Part shown: positions 1 through 6,457 of the stretch, piece after piece
Numbering within the stretch: position 1 is the first letter of the stretch
Layout of the letters: the number at the start of each line of letters is the position of its first letter
DNA from: Phycisphaerae bacterium
Lineage (GTDB): Bacteria > Planctomycetota > Phycisphaerae > Phycisphaerales > SM1A02
NCBI GenBank assembly: GCA_016873375.1
Contig: VGXJ01000003.1
Location: 1 to 20,164, forward strand
Direction of reading: 5' to 3'
DNA length: 20,164 nucleotides
Position numbers and translations under genes: made by a program
Notes under the pieces: model-generated
Databases searched by the model: none
Told to the model about the DNA's origin: nothing
The model's input: only the letters and a program-made list of their open reading frames with translations

Positions 1-248
1 AAGGTCGCACGACCGAAGTCATCTCGGCCACCAGGCAGAAGTCGGGAGATCGCCCATCGCCCGGTCGACAACTGACGACCCAGCATGCAGGGCTCGCGCC
101 GTAACGAGTCCATCTCCTCCTCACGAGATACCCCACCGAACCCGAGCTCTTCGAGTACCTGCCGTTCCCGGGCCGTTACGCCAGGCGACGCAGCCAGCGT
201 GGTGTAGCCGGCCTTCGAACCCAGCACATGGACATCCGCGCGTGGCAT
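1..248 (-). CDS. GAP1-like protein, N-terminal fragment (runs off the left edge)
   Basis: An open frame starts with ATG one base after the stop of the upstream GTPase gene and stays open for 82 codons to the window edge. The peptide begins MPRADVHVLGSKAGYTTLAA and continues with 'REPCMLGRQLSTGRWAISRLLPG'-type sequence. From memory this resembles the N-terminal domain of GTPase-associated protein 1 (Pfam GAP1-N2), a large multidomain protein encoded beside paired TRAFAC-type GTPases in predicted bacterial NTP-dependent conflict systems. The one-base spacing implies translational coupling to the GTPase. The rest of the gene, including any effector domain, lies outside the window. That this is coding rests on the uninterrupted frame, the tight spacing and the family-like sequence. 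The family name is recall, not a search result. Confidence 0.72.
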   Translation of the reverse strand, partial: MPRADVHVLGSKAGYTTLAASPGVTARERQVLEELGFGGVSREEEMDSLRREPCMLGRQLSTGRWAISRLLPGGRDDFGRAT

Positions 249-249
249 G

Positions 250-1506
250 TCAGAGCTTGCCCATCCACCACAGCGTGATCACCGCTGCACCCACGAGCAA
301 CGCACTGACCCCGATCCAGAAGATGACCAGACCCACGCGCGCCTCGCGCTCCTCGCGCTCGTCCTCGGCCTGTTCCTCGCGCAGCTGCGCATCCCGGCGA
401 AGGCTTGCTTCCAGCTGGGCTCGCTCGAGCGACTCCTTCTCCTCGGCGCGCTCGAGCCAATCAAGGCAGAAGACCAGCGGCTCGATCACGTCTCGTGGCG
501 CGCGACGCTTGCGCGGAATGACCACCCCGCGCGGCGAACGCACCACGCTGGTGGCGCTGCTCGCGAACGCCACGGTGCGCGTACCGCCGAGCTGACGGAA
601 AATCTGCGGATACAGGCGCTCGGCGAGCGCACGCGGGCCGCCCTCTGCGCTCAAGAGCGGCACGTACGCATCGCACTTGGTCAACACGACCACCACCGGG
701 ACATCGTCGCCGTTGGGCATCGATCGCAGCCGTTCGACGGCCGCCACGAGGCCGAATGCATCTTCCTCGCGCTCGATGCCTGGCTTGAGCGCGACGGCCG
801 GATCAACGAGCAGGATCAACGCCGCGGCACGATCGACGGCGTCGCGCAGTTCGTTGCTGGCGGGATCCTGCGTACCAAGCGCAAACGCAGTCCGGAAGAC
901 TTCGCCCGGATAGTCCATGGCCGCCAGCAGCTTCGTGCGGCCGTCGAGCGTGATGTCGATCTCGATCAGCGTAATGCTCTGGGTTGAAACCGGCCACTTC
1001 CCCGCATCGAGGTCCATCGCCATGCGGCGCAGCTCGGTGTGCAGGCGCCCTTCACGCGCGCGCGCGCTCAGTGTGCGCACGGCATCGCCCGCCTGCGCCC
1101 GCCGTTCGGGCACGAAACGCCCATTCACCAACTGACACCCCTGCCAGAGCGCTTCGTACAGCCGCGTGATGAACACGGTCTTCCCGGAGCCGCGACGGCC
1201 AAGCACCACGATGCGATCCCGCACGCCGCGAGGCTGGAGCGAGTCACTCGTGGCCGCGTTCAAACTCATGGGCAACACGGCCGGCGCCGCCGATTCATCC
1301 CGCACAAGCCCATCGGAGGCTGCATCGAGCTCATGGGCAAAAACGGTCTCTGATGGGGAACGCTCTGCGGCGAGGCCCGCCTGCGATCGTGATCCAGCAG
1401 ACGGTGGCCTCTCTTGCGAGGAGCGAGCTTCAAGATCGAGGGAGCCCGTGCTCTTGGCCACGGTCTCCCTCAGGCGCGGAGCCCGAGGGTCTTTGGAGTC
1501 AGACAT
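250..1506 (-). CDS. Tail-anchored P-loop GTPase, double-GTPase type (paralogue B)
   Basis: 418 residues. Residues 1-95 are a polar, probably disordered N-terminal region. The G domain follows: Walker A GRRGSGKT at 103-110, a switch-II DxxG as DYPG at 198-201, and a G4-like TKCD at 276-279. A basic stretch PRKRRAP (331-337) precedes 'VIEPLVFCLDWLER', then a charged coiled-coil-like helix (about 350-390) and one C-terminal membrane helix (about 391-413) ending in GKL. The protein therefore looks like a cytoplasmic GTPase tethered by its tail. It is clearly paralogous to the GTPase at 1837-3051: both share 'AGKWP', DYPG, the KRKR-type stretch and the 'EPL.(F/Y)CL..LER' block. A longer in-frame ATG exists at 1551, but 1506 begins the natural MSDSKDP sequence. 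The DO-GTPase family name is from memory; the P-loop GTPase call is secure. Confidence 0.85.
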   Translation of the reverse strand: MSDSKDPRAPRLRETVAKSTGSLDLEARSSQERPPSAGSRSQAGLAAERSPSETVFAHELDAASDGLVRDESAAPAVLPMSLNAATSDSLQPRGVRDRIVVLGRRGSGKTVFITRLYEALWQGCQLVNGRFVPERRAQAGDAVRTLSARAREGRLHTELRRMAMDLDAGKWPVSTQSITLIEIDITLDGRTKLLAAMDYPGEVFRTAFALGTQDPASNELRDAVDRAAALILLVDPAVALKPGIEREEDAFGLVAAVERLRSMPNGDDVPVVVVLTKCDAYVPLLSAEGGPRALAERLYPQIFRQLGGTRTVAFASSATSVVRSPRGVVIPRKRRAPRDVIEPLVFCLDWLERAEEKESLERAQLEASLRRDAQLREEQAEDEREEREARVGLVIFWIGVSALLVGAAVITLWWMGKL

Positions 1507-1546
1507 CTTAAGGTCGCCCCTTCCGCGCCCGCTGGGCGCCTGGCAG

Positions 1547-1576
1547 AGCATACTCCGATGACCTTGCGATCGGTAA
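1547..1576 (-). promoter_or_regulatory. Possible internal promoter before GTPase B
   Basis: On the minus strand TTACCG (1571-1576) and TATGCT (1547-1552) are 18 nt apart, 41 nt upstream of the 1506 start. A short perfect inverted repeat (GCGCCC/GGGCGC, 1525-1539) lies between. The match to a housekeeping promoter is only moderate, and the gene may simply be read from the upstream operon promoter. Confidence 0.2.
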
Positions 1577-1585
1577 GACCGCCAC

Positions 1586-1840
1586 CTACGAGAGGAGCCG
1601 GACCGTCCAGTAGAACAGCATGATGCCGAATGCGAGGCATGCCATCCATTTGGCGACGCTCCGGAACCATTTTTCCAGTAGGAAAAGTCGCTTGGCCCAA
1701 TCCACGGGGTCTTCCGGCAGGCTGATGTCAGAAGGATCCGGCACCCTGAACTCCTGTTGCTTGAGGGGAAGCATCCAGTTCCGGATCTCCGCCTCGTCGC
1801 GATCGCTTTGGGGCTGTTGGGTCGGACGCGGTGAAGTCAT
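1586..1840 (-). CDS. Small tail-anchored membrane protein between the two GTPases
   Basis: 84 residues, unrecognised. The start ATG at 1840 overlaps the stop of the upstream GTPase gene as ATGA, so translation is very likely coupled; the 22 extra codons to a farther upstream start would lie inside that gene and are discounted. The N-terminal 60 residues are hydrophilic and acidic/proline-rich (…VPDPSDISLPEDPVDW). They are followed by an amphipathic aromatic segment (FLLEKWFRSVAKW) and a single membrane helix (about 63-81) ending RLLS. The topology, a soluble head with a C-terminal membrane tail, matches both flanking GTPases. Its place between two paralogous GTPases suggests a membrane partner or adaptor of them, which is inference. 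No enzymatic motif is visible. Confidence 0.75.
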   Translation of the reverse strand: MTSPRPTQQPQSDRDEAEIRNWMLPLKQQEFRVPDPSDISLPEDPVDWAKRLFLLEKWFRSVAKWMACLAFGIMLFYWTVRLLS

Positions 1841-3051
1841 TTTGTGGGCTTGAAGAGGGTCAAGGAGAGGACCAGTAACAGCAGTGCCGCAAAGAGCATG
1901 ACGCACGCTCGATAGAACTTGGGCAGTCGACGCTCCATCTCCTGAGCCTGGAGCAGCGCTTGTTGCCGGGCGGCTTCCCGAAACGGCTCTATGTCTCGCA
2001 GCGACGACTCGACCACACCCATGCGCTTGCGGAACTCACGCTGTCGCTCGAGCGTTGCCAGGCAATACAGGAGTGGCTCGACCACATTGGCAGGTGGACG
2101 TTTTCGCTTAGGCTTCAGCCAGCCTCCGACCGTGGCCACCGCACTGATGCACGAGGTCAGCCAGTACGCAGCAGGCTGCACAAGGTCGGCGAGCACCGGG
2201 TCCCTCACCGCGAGCAGTCCCCGCGCACTCCCGCTCAACGTGACCGACTCCTTGTGACGATCAGCCTTGGGCACGACGATCGCCACCGGTGTCTGATCAC
2301 GATCGGGTCCACGACGGGCCAAGCGGATCGCGTGCGCGATCGCCGCCCGGTCCTGGTCCCACTGTGCACCCCCTGCCACGATGCAGTCCGGGTCAATGAA
2401 CACGATCAATGCAGCGGCGCGCTCGGCAAGCCAGATCAGCTCAGTCGACAGAGGATCGCTGCCCTGCCAGTTGATGGCACGATCGAGCTCGGCTCCGGGA
2501 TAGTCCACGATGGACACGAGTTCAGTCTCGCCATCAAGCGTGACCTCGACTTCGACATGAGAGATGCCCACACTTGGCGCCGGCCACTTGCCAGCGGCCA
2601 AGTCTTCAGCGACTCTGAGCAGTTCGTGGTGGGTCTCGATCTGCCGCGCCTTGCCCCTGATGGTCCGCGTTGCGCGCTCAGCAGCGCCATGTGCCACGCC
2701 CTGAGCAACGCGGCCTCGGACCACTCGTGCTCCCGACCAGAGCTGCTGGTAGAGCGTTGCCGTGAAGACTGTCTTGCCCGCGCCGGATCCACCGAGCAGC
2801 AGTACGACCTTTCTCGTAGCACTCGACGCGCCGAAGGCTTTCAGCGGCTCCGGCTTTCCCCGCCGTGAACGCGGCTCGCTCGGTCCGCCCATCAACTCTG
2901 CCATGACGGTCTCGCTCAGACCGGGCGATGAACGAACATCGTCAGCGATCGTCTCGCCTAACTCCACACCCGGGGCTGTTCCATCACTCTGATCCGGAAT
3001 CACCTTTGAATGTTCCCATAGTAAAGGCCGCCAGTCAAACCGGAAGCCCAT
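1837..3051 (-). CDS. Tail-anchored P-loop GTPase, double-GTPase type (paralogue A)
   Basis: 404 residues from the ATG at 3051. A polar N-terminus (1-78) leads into 'KVVLLLGGSGAGKT' with Walker A GGSGAGKT at 87-94, DxxG as DYPG at 183-186, and VPKAD at 260-264 in the place of the usual (N/T)KxD base-recognition motif. A basic KPKRKRPP run at 313-320, 'VVEPLLYCLATLER' and a helical region (about 335-380) precede the C-terminal membrane helix (about 383-399), which ends FKPTK. Layout and motifs parallel the GTPase at 250-1506. It is the first gene of the cassette and overlaps the next by 4 bases. The start is uncertain: the frame is open to 3174 across a strong hairpin, and a GTG at 3003 is an alternative. 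The G4 divergence could mean altered nucleotide specificity. Confidence 0.82.
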   Translation of the reverse strand: MGFRFDWRPLLWEHSKVIPDQSDGTAPGVELGETIADDVRSSPGLSETVMAELMGGPSEPRSRRGKPEPLKAFGASSATRKVVLLLGGSGAGKTVFTATLYQQLWSGARVVRGRVAQGVAHGAAERATRTIRGKARQIETHHELLRVAEDLAAGKWPAPSVGISHVEVEVTLDGETELVSIVDYPGAELDRAINWQGSDPLSTELIWLAERAAALIVFIDPDCIVAGGAQWDQDRAAIAHAIRLARRGPDRDQTPVAIVVPKADRHKESVTLSGSARGLLAVRDPVLADLVQPAAYWLTSCISAVATVGGWLKPKRKRPPANVVEPLLYCLATLERQREFRKRMGVVESSLRDIEPFREAARQQALLQAQEMERRLPKFYRACVMLFAALLLLVLSLTLFKPTK

Positions 3052-3063
3052 CTCAAATGCACA

Positions 3064-3092
3064 GCCGCCTCCCGTGGAGCTCGGGAGGCGGC
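3064..3092 (-). terminator. Strong hairpin between the sigma gene and the GTPase cassette
   Basis: An 11-bp perfect inverted repeat (GCCGCCTCCCG / CGGGAGGCGGC) encloses a 7-base loop. It lies about 90 bases past the sigma-factor stop on the minus strand and 13 bases before the GTPase start. Only a weak T-rich run (GCATTTGAG) follows, so it is not a textbook Rho-independent terminator. It may end the sigma transcript or act as a leader structure for the cassette. A smaller hairpin (CCGGC/GCCGG, 3152-3165) sits just after the sigma stop. Confidence 0.5.
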
Positions 3093-3182
3093 GGGAACGG
3101 TGGCTGTCGGTCGGGGGATCAGGCCGACCGGCGATCGTGCGAGGGCTGGGCCCGGCCTGCGCCGGACCCGCCAATGAGTCCG

Positions 3183-4178
3183 TCAGAGTTCCTTCATGCG
3201 ATGCTGCATCTGCGCCTTCATGCGCGCCAGGATGCTCGAGTGCATTTGGCTGACGCGGCTCTCGGAGAGATCGAGCGTCATGCCTATTTCCTTCATCGTC
3301 ATCTCTTCGTAGTAGTAGAGGACGACGATCAGCCGCTCGGCGCGCGAGAGCCCCTTGGTGAGCAGCAGCTTGAGGTCGGCCTTGCCCACCGACTGGAGTG
3401 GGTCGGCCTGGCGGTTGTCCTCAATCACATCGATCTCGCGCACATCACGGCTCGAGTCAGTCTCGAACCACTTGCGGTTCAGGCTGACCGTGCCGACCGG
3501 GCGCGAATCCTTGACGACCTTGTCGAAATCCTCGCGCGTGAGGCCGCTCTCGGCGAGCACCTCTTCATCGGTCGGCTTGCGACCGAGGCGACCCTGCAGG
3601 TCCTTGCGGATGCGCTCGATCTTCGCCGTGCGGCTGCGCACCAGGCGCGGCACCCAGTCCATGCTGCGCAGCTCGTCGTAGATCGCACCCTTCACACGCT
3701 GGGCGCAGAAGGTCTCGAACTTCACGCCGCGGCTGGGCTCGAAGCTCTTGATGGCATCCATGAGCCCGAAGAGGCCCGCGGAATTCAGGTCATCCACATC
3801 GACCTCGCTCGGCAGCTTCATGCGAAGCCGCTCGGCGTTGAACTTGACGATGTGGAGGTAGTTCTCGATGAGCACGTTGCGCAGCCGCTCGAGCTCCACC
3901 GGGTTATCGCCATCGGCCTGCAGCGTCTTGAACGCCTGCCAGGTCGCGTCGATGGGCGACACCTGCGCTGGCGCATCGACCTCCTGCGCTGGCGCGTCGA
4001 CCACCTGCTCGGTGAGTTCGACAAGATCTTCGGTCTCGTGGTCGGCGAGCTCCTTGGCGGATCTCAGCCGCAGCGCGCTGGTGGCGGTTCGACCGCTGCG
4101 CTTGGGTGGCACACCGCTGCCGCGGGCAACGCCCTTGACAGACCCTTCCTTCAATAGACGAGCATTCGCTCTGGACAT
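3183..4178 (-). CDS. FliA/WhiG-family RNA polymerase sigma factor
   Basis: 331 residues. A polar, Ala/Pro-rich N-terminal extension (1-75) is followed by sigma region 2 (about 95-173), with 'LIENYLHIVKFNAERL', 'DVDDLNSAGLFGLMDAIKSF' and 'RGVKFETFCAQRVKGAIYDELR'. Region 3 (about 180-245) contains 'GRKPTDEEVLAESGL', and region 4 (about 265-325) has a helix-turn-helix around 'MTMKEIGMTLDLSESRVSQMHSSIL'. Such factors direct RNA polymerase to flagellar, motility or developmental promoters in other bacteria; the regulon here cannot be read. Start 4178 is chosen because AAGGAG lies 9 bases upstream, although the frame is open to 4265. The gene is preceded by a candidate promoter and two dyads. The family's usual length is about 240-260 residues, so the N-terminal extension is unusual. 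Confidence 0.93.
   Translation of the reverse strand: MSRANARLLKEGSVKGVARGSGVPPKRSGRTATSALRLRSAKELADHETEDLVELTEQVVDAPAQEVDAPAQVSPIDATWQAFKTLQADGDNPVELERLRNVLIENYLHIVKFNAERLRMKLPSEVDVDDLNSAGLFGLMDAIKSFEPSRGVKFETFCAQRVKGAIYDELRSMDWVPRLVRSRTAKIERIRKDLQGRLGRKPTDEEVLAESGLTREDFDKVVKDSRPVGTVSLNRKWFETDSSRDVREIDVIEDNRQADPLQSVGKADLKLLLTKGLSRAERLIVVLYYYEEMTMKEIGMTLDLSESRVSQMHSSILARMKAQMQHRMKEL
3962..4003 (-). repeat. Two-copy 21-bp tandem repeat in the sigma N-terminal extension
   Basis: Two adjacent 21-base units, identical at 19 of 21 positions, encode VDAPAQ-E-VDAPAQ-V inside the low-complexity linker before sigma region 2. It keeps the frame and probably reflects slippage in a flexible linker. Confidence 0.7.
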
Positions 4179-4187
4179 GCGTGGTCG

Positions 4188-4213
4188 CTCCTTGACCAAG
4201 GGGCCATTGGCCC
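4188..4213 (-). promoter_or_regulatory. Ribosome binding site with two abutting dyads before the sigma gene
   Basis: AAGGAG (4188-4193) lies 9 bases before the sigma ATG and fixes the start. It overlaps the perfect dyad CCTTG-AC-CAAGG (4190-4201), which abuts a second perfect dyad GGGCCA-T-TGGCCC (4201-4213). These could be an operator or an RNA fold that affects access to the ribosome binding site. The RBS is firm; the regulatory role is a guess. Confidence 0.5.
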
Positions 4214-4288
4214 AGACCAGTTTCACGACGAGACATCCGTGCCGCGTCGGCCTCTTTGGTGCCATCCATGGCTCCTCGAGACGCCGGA

Positions 4289-4318
4289 AACATAGCAGAT
4301 GGTTTCCGGACGGTGCAA
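4289..4318 (-). promoter_or_regulatory. Candidate promoter for the sigma gene
   Basis: TTGCAC (4313-4318) and TATGTT (4289-4294) are 18 nt apart on the minus strand and would give a leader of roughly 105 nt before the ATG at 4178. The match to the housekeeping consensus is moderate. Confidence 0.35.
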
Positions 4319-4345
4319 GGCCACCCGCCGGCCTTTATGCCAATT

Positions 4346-5242
4346 TCATTTCTCGGACCTGACGAGGATCGGCACCACCTGCCGGCGTACCTCCATCCGC
4401 ACGACCACAGCATCGTGTGTCGCGCACGGACGATCACCATCCATCTGGTAGCGCACCGGCCGGTCGCCTCCGTTCACGACGATCGAACGAGCGCGCCCAT
4501 GCATGGCTCGACTGGCCCGAAATTGTTGACCAAGCCAGCACCGAACCGCCCACATCGAGACGCCGATCGAAGACTTGCACGGGAAAAAACACGCGTCGAG
4601 CAGCCCATCGTCATCCACCGCCATCGGGGCCGGATCGAGGTGCGCTGCATACCGCCGCGTATTGCCGACGACCAGGAATCCCGGGCTCGGAAGCCTCCAT
4701 GGCGAACCGTCGAGTTCGACCTCCAGCGGTGCTGCACGCCATGAGAGGACCTGACGGAAGATGGGCTTTGCGTAACTGAACTTGGAGATCGCTCCGGTTC
4801 GCGCGCCAGCGAGATCGTGCACGACCGCGGCATCGAAGCCGATGCTGCACATGGCGAGAAACGGCTCGCCGTTGACCAGTCCAAGGTCGACGCTTCGCAC
4901 GCATCCACCTCGAAGCCGCTCGATCAACGCGGGTCCATCGCGGCTCATGTCGAAGTGCCGCGCAAACAGGTTTTCCGTGCCGAACGGCAGGTTGCACATC
5001 GGCACCCCGACGCGGCCGGCGCTCATGGCTGCTGTGCGAACGGCCCCATCCCCACCCATCACGACCAGCGCATCCCGTCCGGCCAAAGGCGCATCGAGCC
5101 ACTGCTCGCTCGGCCCGGGCTCGGTCGCCAATCGGCGCACCTCAAACCCTGCCGATTCCAGGGACCGCTCCACGCCAACGCTGGCGGCCGCCGCCTTGCC
5201 GCCACCCGAAATGGGATTGAAGATCACAAGGACTCGTCGCAC
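4346..5242 (-). CDS. Diacylglycerol/lipid kinase family protein (YegS/DagK-like)
   Basis: 298 residues with the DAGK catalytic fold: nucleotide-binding start 'VLVIFNPISGGGKA' (4-17), the glycine-rich GGDGA at 63-67 in 'VVMGGDGAVRTAAMS', 'NLPFGTENLFARHF' (84-97), 'SIGFDAAVVHDL' (133-144), and a C-terminal beta domain with 'DGLLDACFF' (212-220) and 'YQMDGDRP' (265-272). Members phosphorylate lipids such as diacylglycerol or related substrates at the membrane; the substrate cannot be told. The last residue of the usual GGDGT is Ala here. Start: the GTG at 5242 directly precedes the conserved first strand. No in-frame ATG is near, and the frame farther upstream runs antisense through the TPR gene. 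No Shine-Dalgarno is seen, but TATCGT lies exactly 6 nt before the GTG. The gene is divergent from the BamD-like gene, with 105 bases between them. Confidence 0.88.
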   Translation of the reverse strand: MRRVLVIFNPISGGGKAAAASVGVERSLESAGFEVRRLATEPGPSEQWLDAPLAGRDALVVMGGDGAVRTAAMSAGRVGVPMCNLPFGTENLFARHFDMSRDGPALIERLRGGCVRSVDLGLVNGEPFLAMCSIGFDAAVVHDLAGARTGAISKFSYAKPIFRQVLSWRAAPLEVELDGSPWRLPSPGFLVVGNTRRYAAHLDPAPMAVDDDGLLDACFFPCKSSIGVSMWAVRCWLGQQFRASRAMHGRARSIVVNGGDRPVRYQMDGDRPCATHDAVVVRMEVRRQVVPILVRSEK

Positions 5243-5248
5243 GGTGGC

Positions 5249-5254
5249 ACGATA
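5249..5254 (-). promoter_or_regulatory. Candidate -10 element for the lipid kinase gene (leaderless)
   Basis: TATCGT on the minus strand ends exactly 6 nt before the GTG start. There is no clear -35 and no Shine-Dalgarno, so transcription would begin at or next to the start codon. Confidence 0.3.
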
Positions 5255-5311
5255 GACCGACGACGAAAGAGCCGGATGCCTCGGTGCCCCCTTCCGCTTT
5301 GGCCGTCTTTG

Positions 5312-5341
5312 TTGGCGGCGTCCTGCGAGAACCCCTACGAT
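5312..5341 (+). promoter_or_regulatory. Candidate promoter of the bamD-lptE-ftsH operon (leaderless)
   Basis: TTGGCG (5312-5317) and TACGAT (5336-5341) are 18 nt apart, and the -10 ends 6 nt before the ATG at 5348. No Shine-Dalgarno is present, which fits a leaderless mRNA. Confidence 0.35.
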
Positions 5342-5347
5342 CCGTCC

Positions 5348-6457
5348 ATGCTGCGTATCGTGGCGCTTCTCGCCCCCATCGCCCTTGCCGTCCCCTGCCT
5401 CGGGCAAACGCAAGTGCTCGATGACAACGACCAGTGGGTCGCCCCCGCCGGCGTGGATCCCGCCAGTCCAGAGGGCCGACTGCAGATCGTGCGCGAGACG
5501 CTCGCCCGGGGCGAGTATGCACGCGCCCAGAAGCTTGCCGATGCTTGGCTCGAGTCCTTCCCTGCAAGCGGCCTTCGGGCGCGATGCCTGCTCGCCCGCG
5601 GCGATGCGGTCTGGAAGGGCGGTAACGAATACGACGCCCTCTTCGACTACGAGGAGGTCGCCCGGCGCTACCCGTCGAGTGATGTCTTCGTGCTGGCCTT
5701 GCAGCGCGAGTACACCATCGCGTGCGCCTACGCCGATGGCCTCAAGCGCCGATGGTTCGGCACCCTGCGCATCGTCGATGCAACCGATGAAGCCGTCGAG
5801 ATGCTCATCCGCGTCCAGGAGCGCCTGCCGGGCAGCCAGCTGGCCGAACTGTCGGGAATGCGGCTCGCGGATCACTACTTCGACACGCGCCAGCTCGACA
5901 TGGCTGCAGAGGCGTACGACCTCTTCGTGCAGAACTACCCCCGCAGCCCGCAGGTCGACAAGGCTCGGCTGCGCCTGATCTATTCGTACTGTGCTTCGTT
6001 CCGCGGGCCGGAACACAGCGCGAAGGGCCTTGTCGAGGCACAGCTCCGCCTGCGCGAACTCGAGGTCCGCGACCCCATGCTCGCCAATCGCATCGGCGCC
6101 GAGGCCCTGCTGGTGCGCATCGACGAAAGCGAAGCCCGCAAGCTGCTCGCCGAGGCCCGCTGGTACATCGCGCGAGACGACCTTGTGGGTGCCGAGCGCT
6201 TCATCCGGCGGCTCGTGACGCGGTTTCCCCGCAGCGTGTCCACGCTCGAGGCGCTCGACATCGCTCCCGAGCTGGCTGCGAAGCTGCCGGAGCACGCGAA
6301 GGCCGGCGCTCCTGACTACGCGGCGCTCCGCACCGCCATGCGATCCGCCCTCGAACCCAAGCCGATCGCCGTCCCCCCGGGCAACGCCGTACCGGCCTCA
6401 CCGATCGAGGCGAGCCCGGCCGTGACCGTCGATCCCGCGAAGGGCGTGGCACCATGA
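5348..6457 (+). CDS. BamD-like TPR outer-membrane assembly protein
   Basis: 369 residues. A signal peptide (MLRIVALLAPIALAVPCLG, cleavage likely before Gln20) is followed by tetratricopeptide-like helical pairs: 'ARGEYARAQKLADAWLESFP' (53-72), 'GGNEYDALFDYEEVARRYP' (91-109), 'DTRQLDMAAEAYDLFVQNYP' (179-198) and 'ARDDLVGAERFIRRLVTRFP' (275-294). Repeated gap-filling/YP-FP endings like these typify BamD/YfiO, the lipoprotein partner of BamA in beta-barrel insertion. Unlike classical BamD, I see no clean lipobox (the Cys in AVPC is poorly placed), and a proline-rich tail (335-369) is added. The first ATG after the divergent gene is chosen; the long open frame upstream is antisense to the lipid kinase. 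The stop overlaps the next start as ATGA. A general periplasmic TPR protein is the alternative. Confidence 0.82.
   Translation: MLRIVALLAPIALAVPCLGQTQVLDDNDQWVAPAGVDPASPEGRLQIVRETLARGEYARAQKLADAWLESFPASGLRARCLLARGDAVWKGGNEYDALFDYEEVARRYPSSDVFVLALQREYTIACAYADGLKRRWFGTLRIVDATDEAVEMLIRVQERLPGSQLAELSGMRLADHYFDTRQLDMAAEAYDLFVQNYPRSPQVDKARLRLIYSYCASFRGPEHSAKGLVEAQLRLRELEVRDPMLANRIGAEALLVRIDESEARKLLAEARWYIARDDLVGAERFIRRLVTRFPRSVSTLEALDIAPELAAKLPEHAKAGAPDYAALRTAMRSALEPKPIAVPPGNAVPASPIEASPAVTVDPAKGVAP

Noticed and set aside
2928..4157. 409-codon plus-strand frame opposite the sigma factor
   Set aside because: Antisense to clear sigma regions 2-4, composed of Leu/His/Ala runs typical of shadows.
4817..5347. 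Plus-strand extension of the BamD-like frame upstream of ATG 5348
   Set aside because: Antisense to the lipid kinase; the signal peptide begins at 5348.
5243..6295. Open minus-strand frame continuing upstream of the lipid kinase (649-codon total)
   Set aside because: The N-terminal 350 codons run antisense to the BamD-like gene and show no family sequence. The kinase fold starts exactly at GTG 5242; the long frame reflects GC-rich codon bias.
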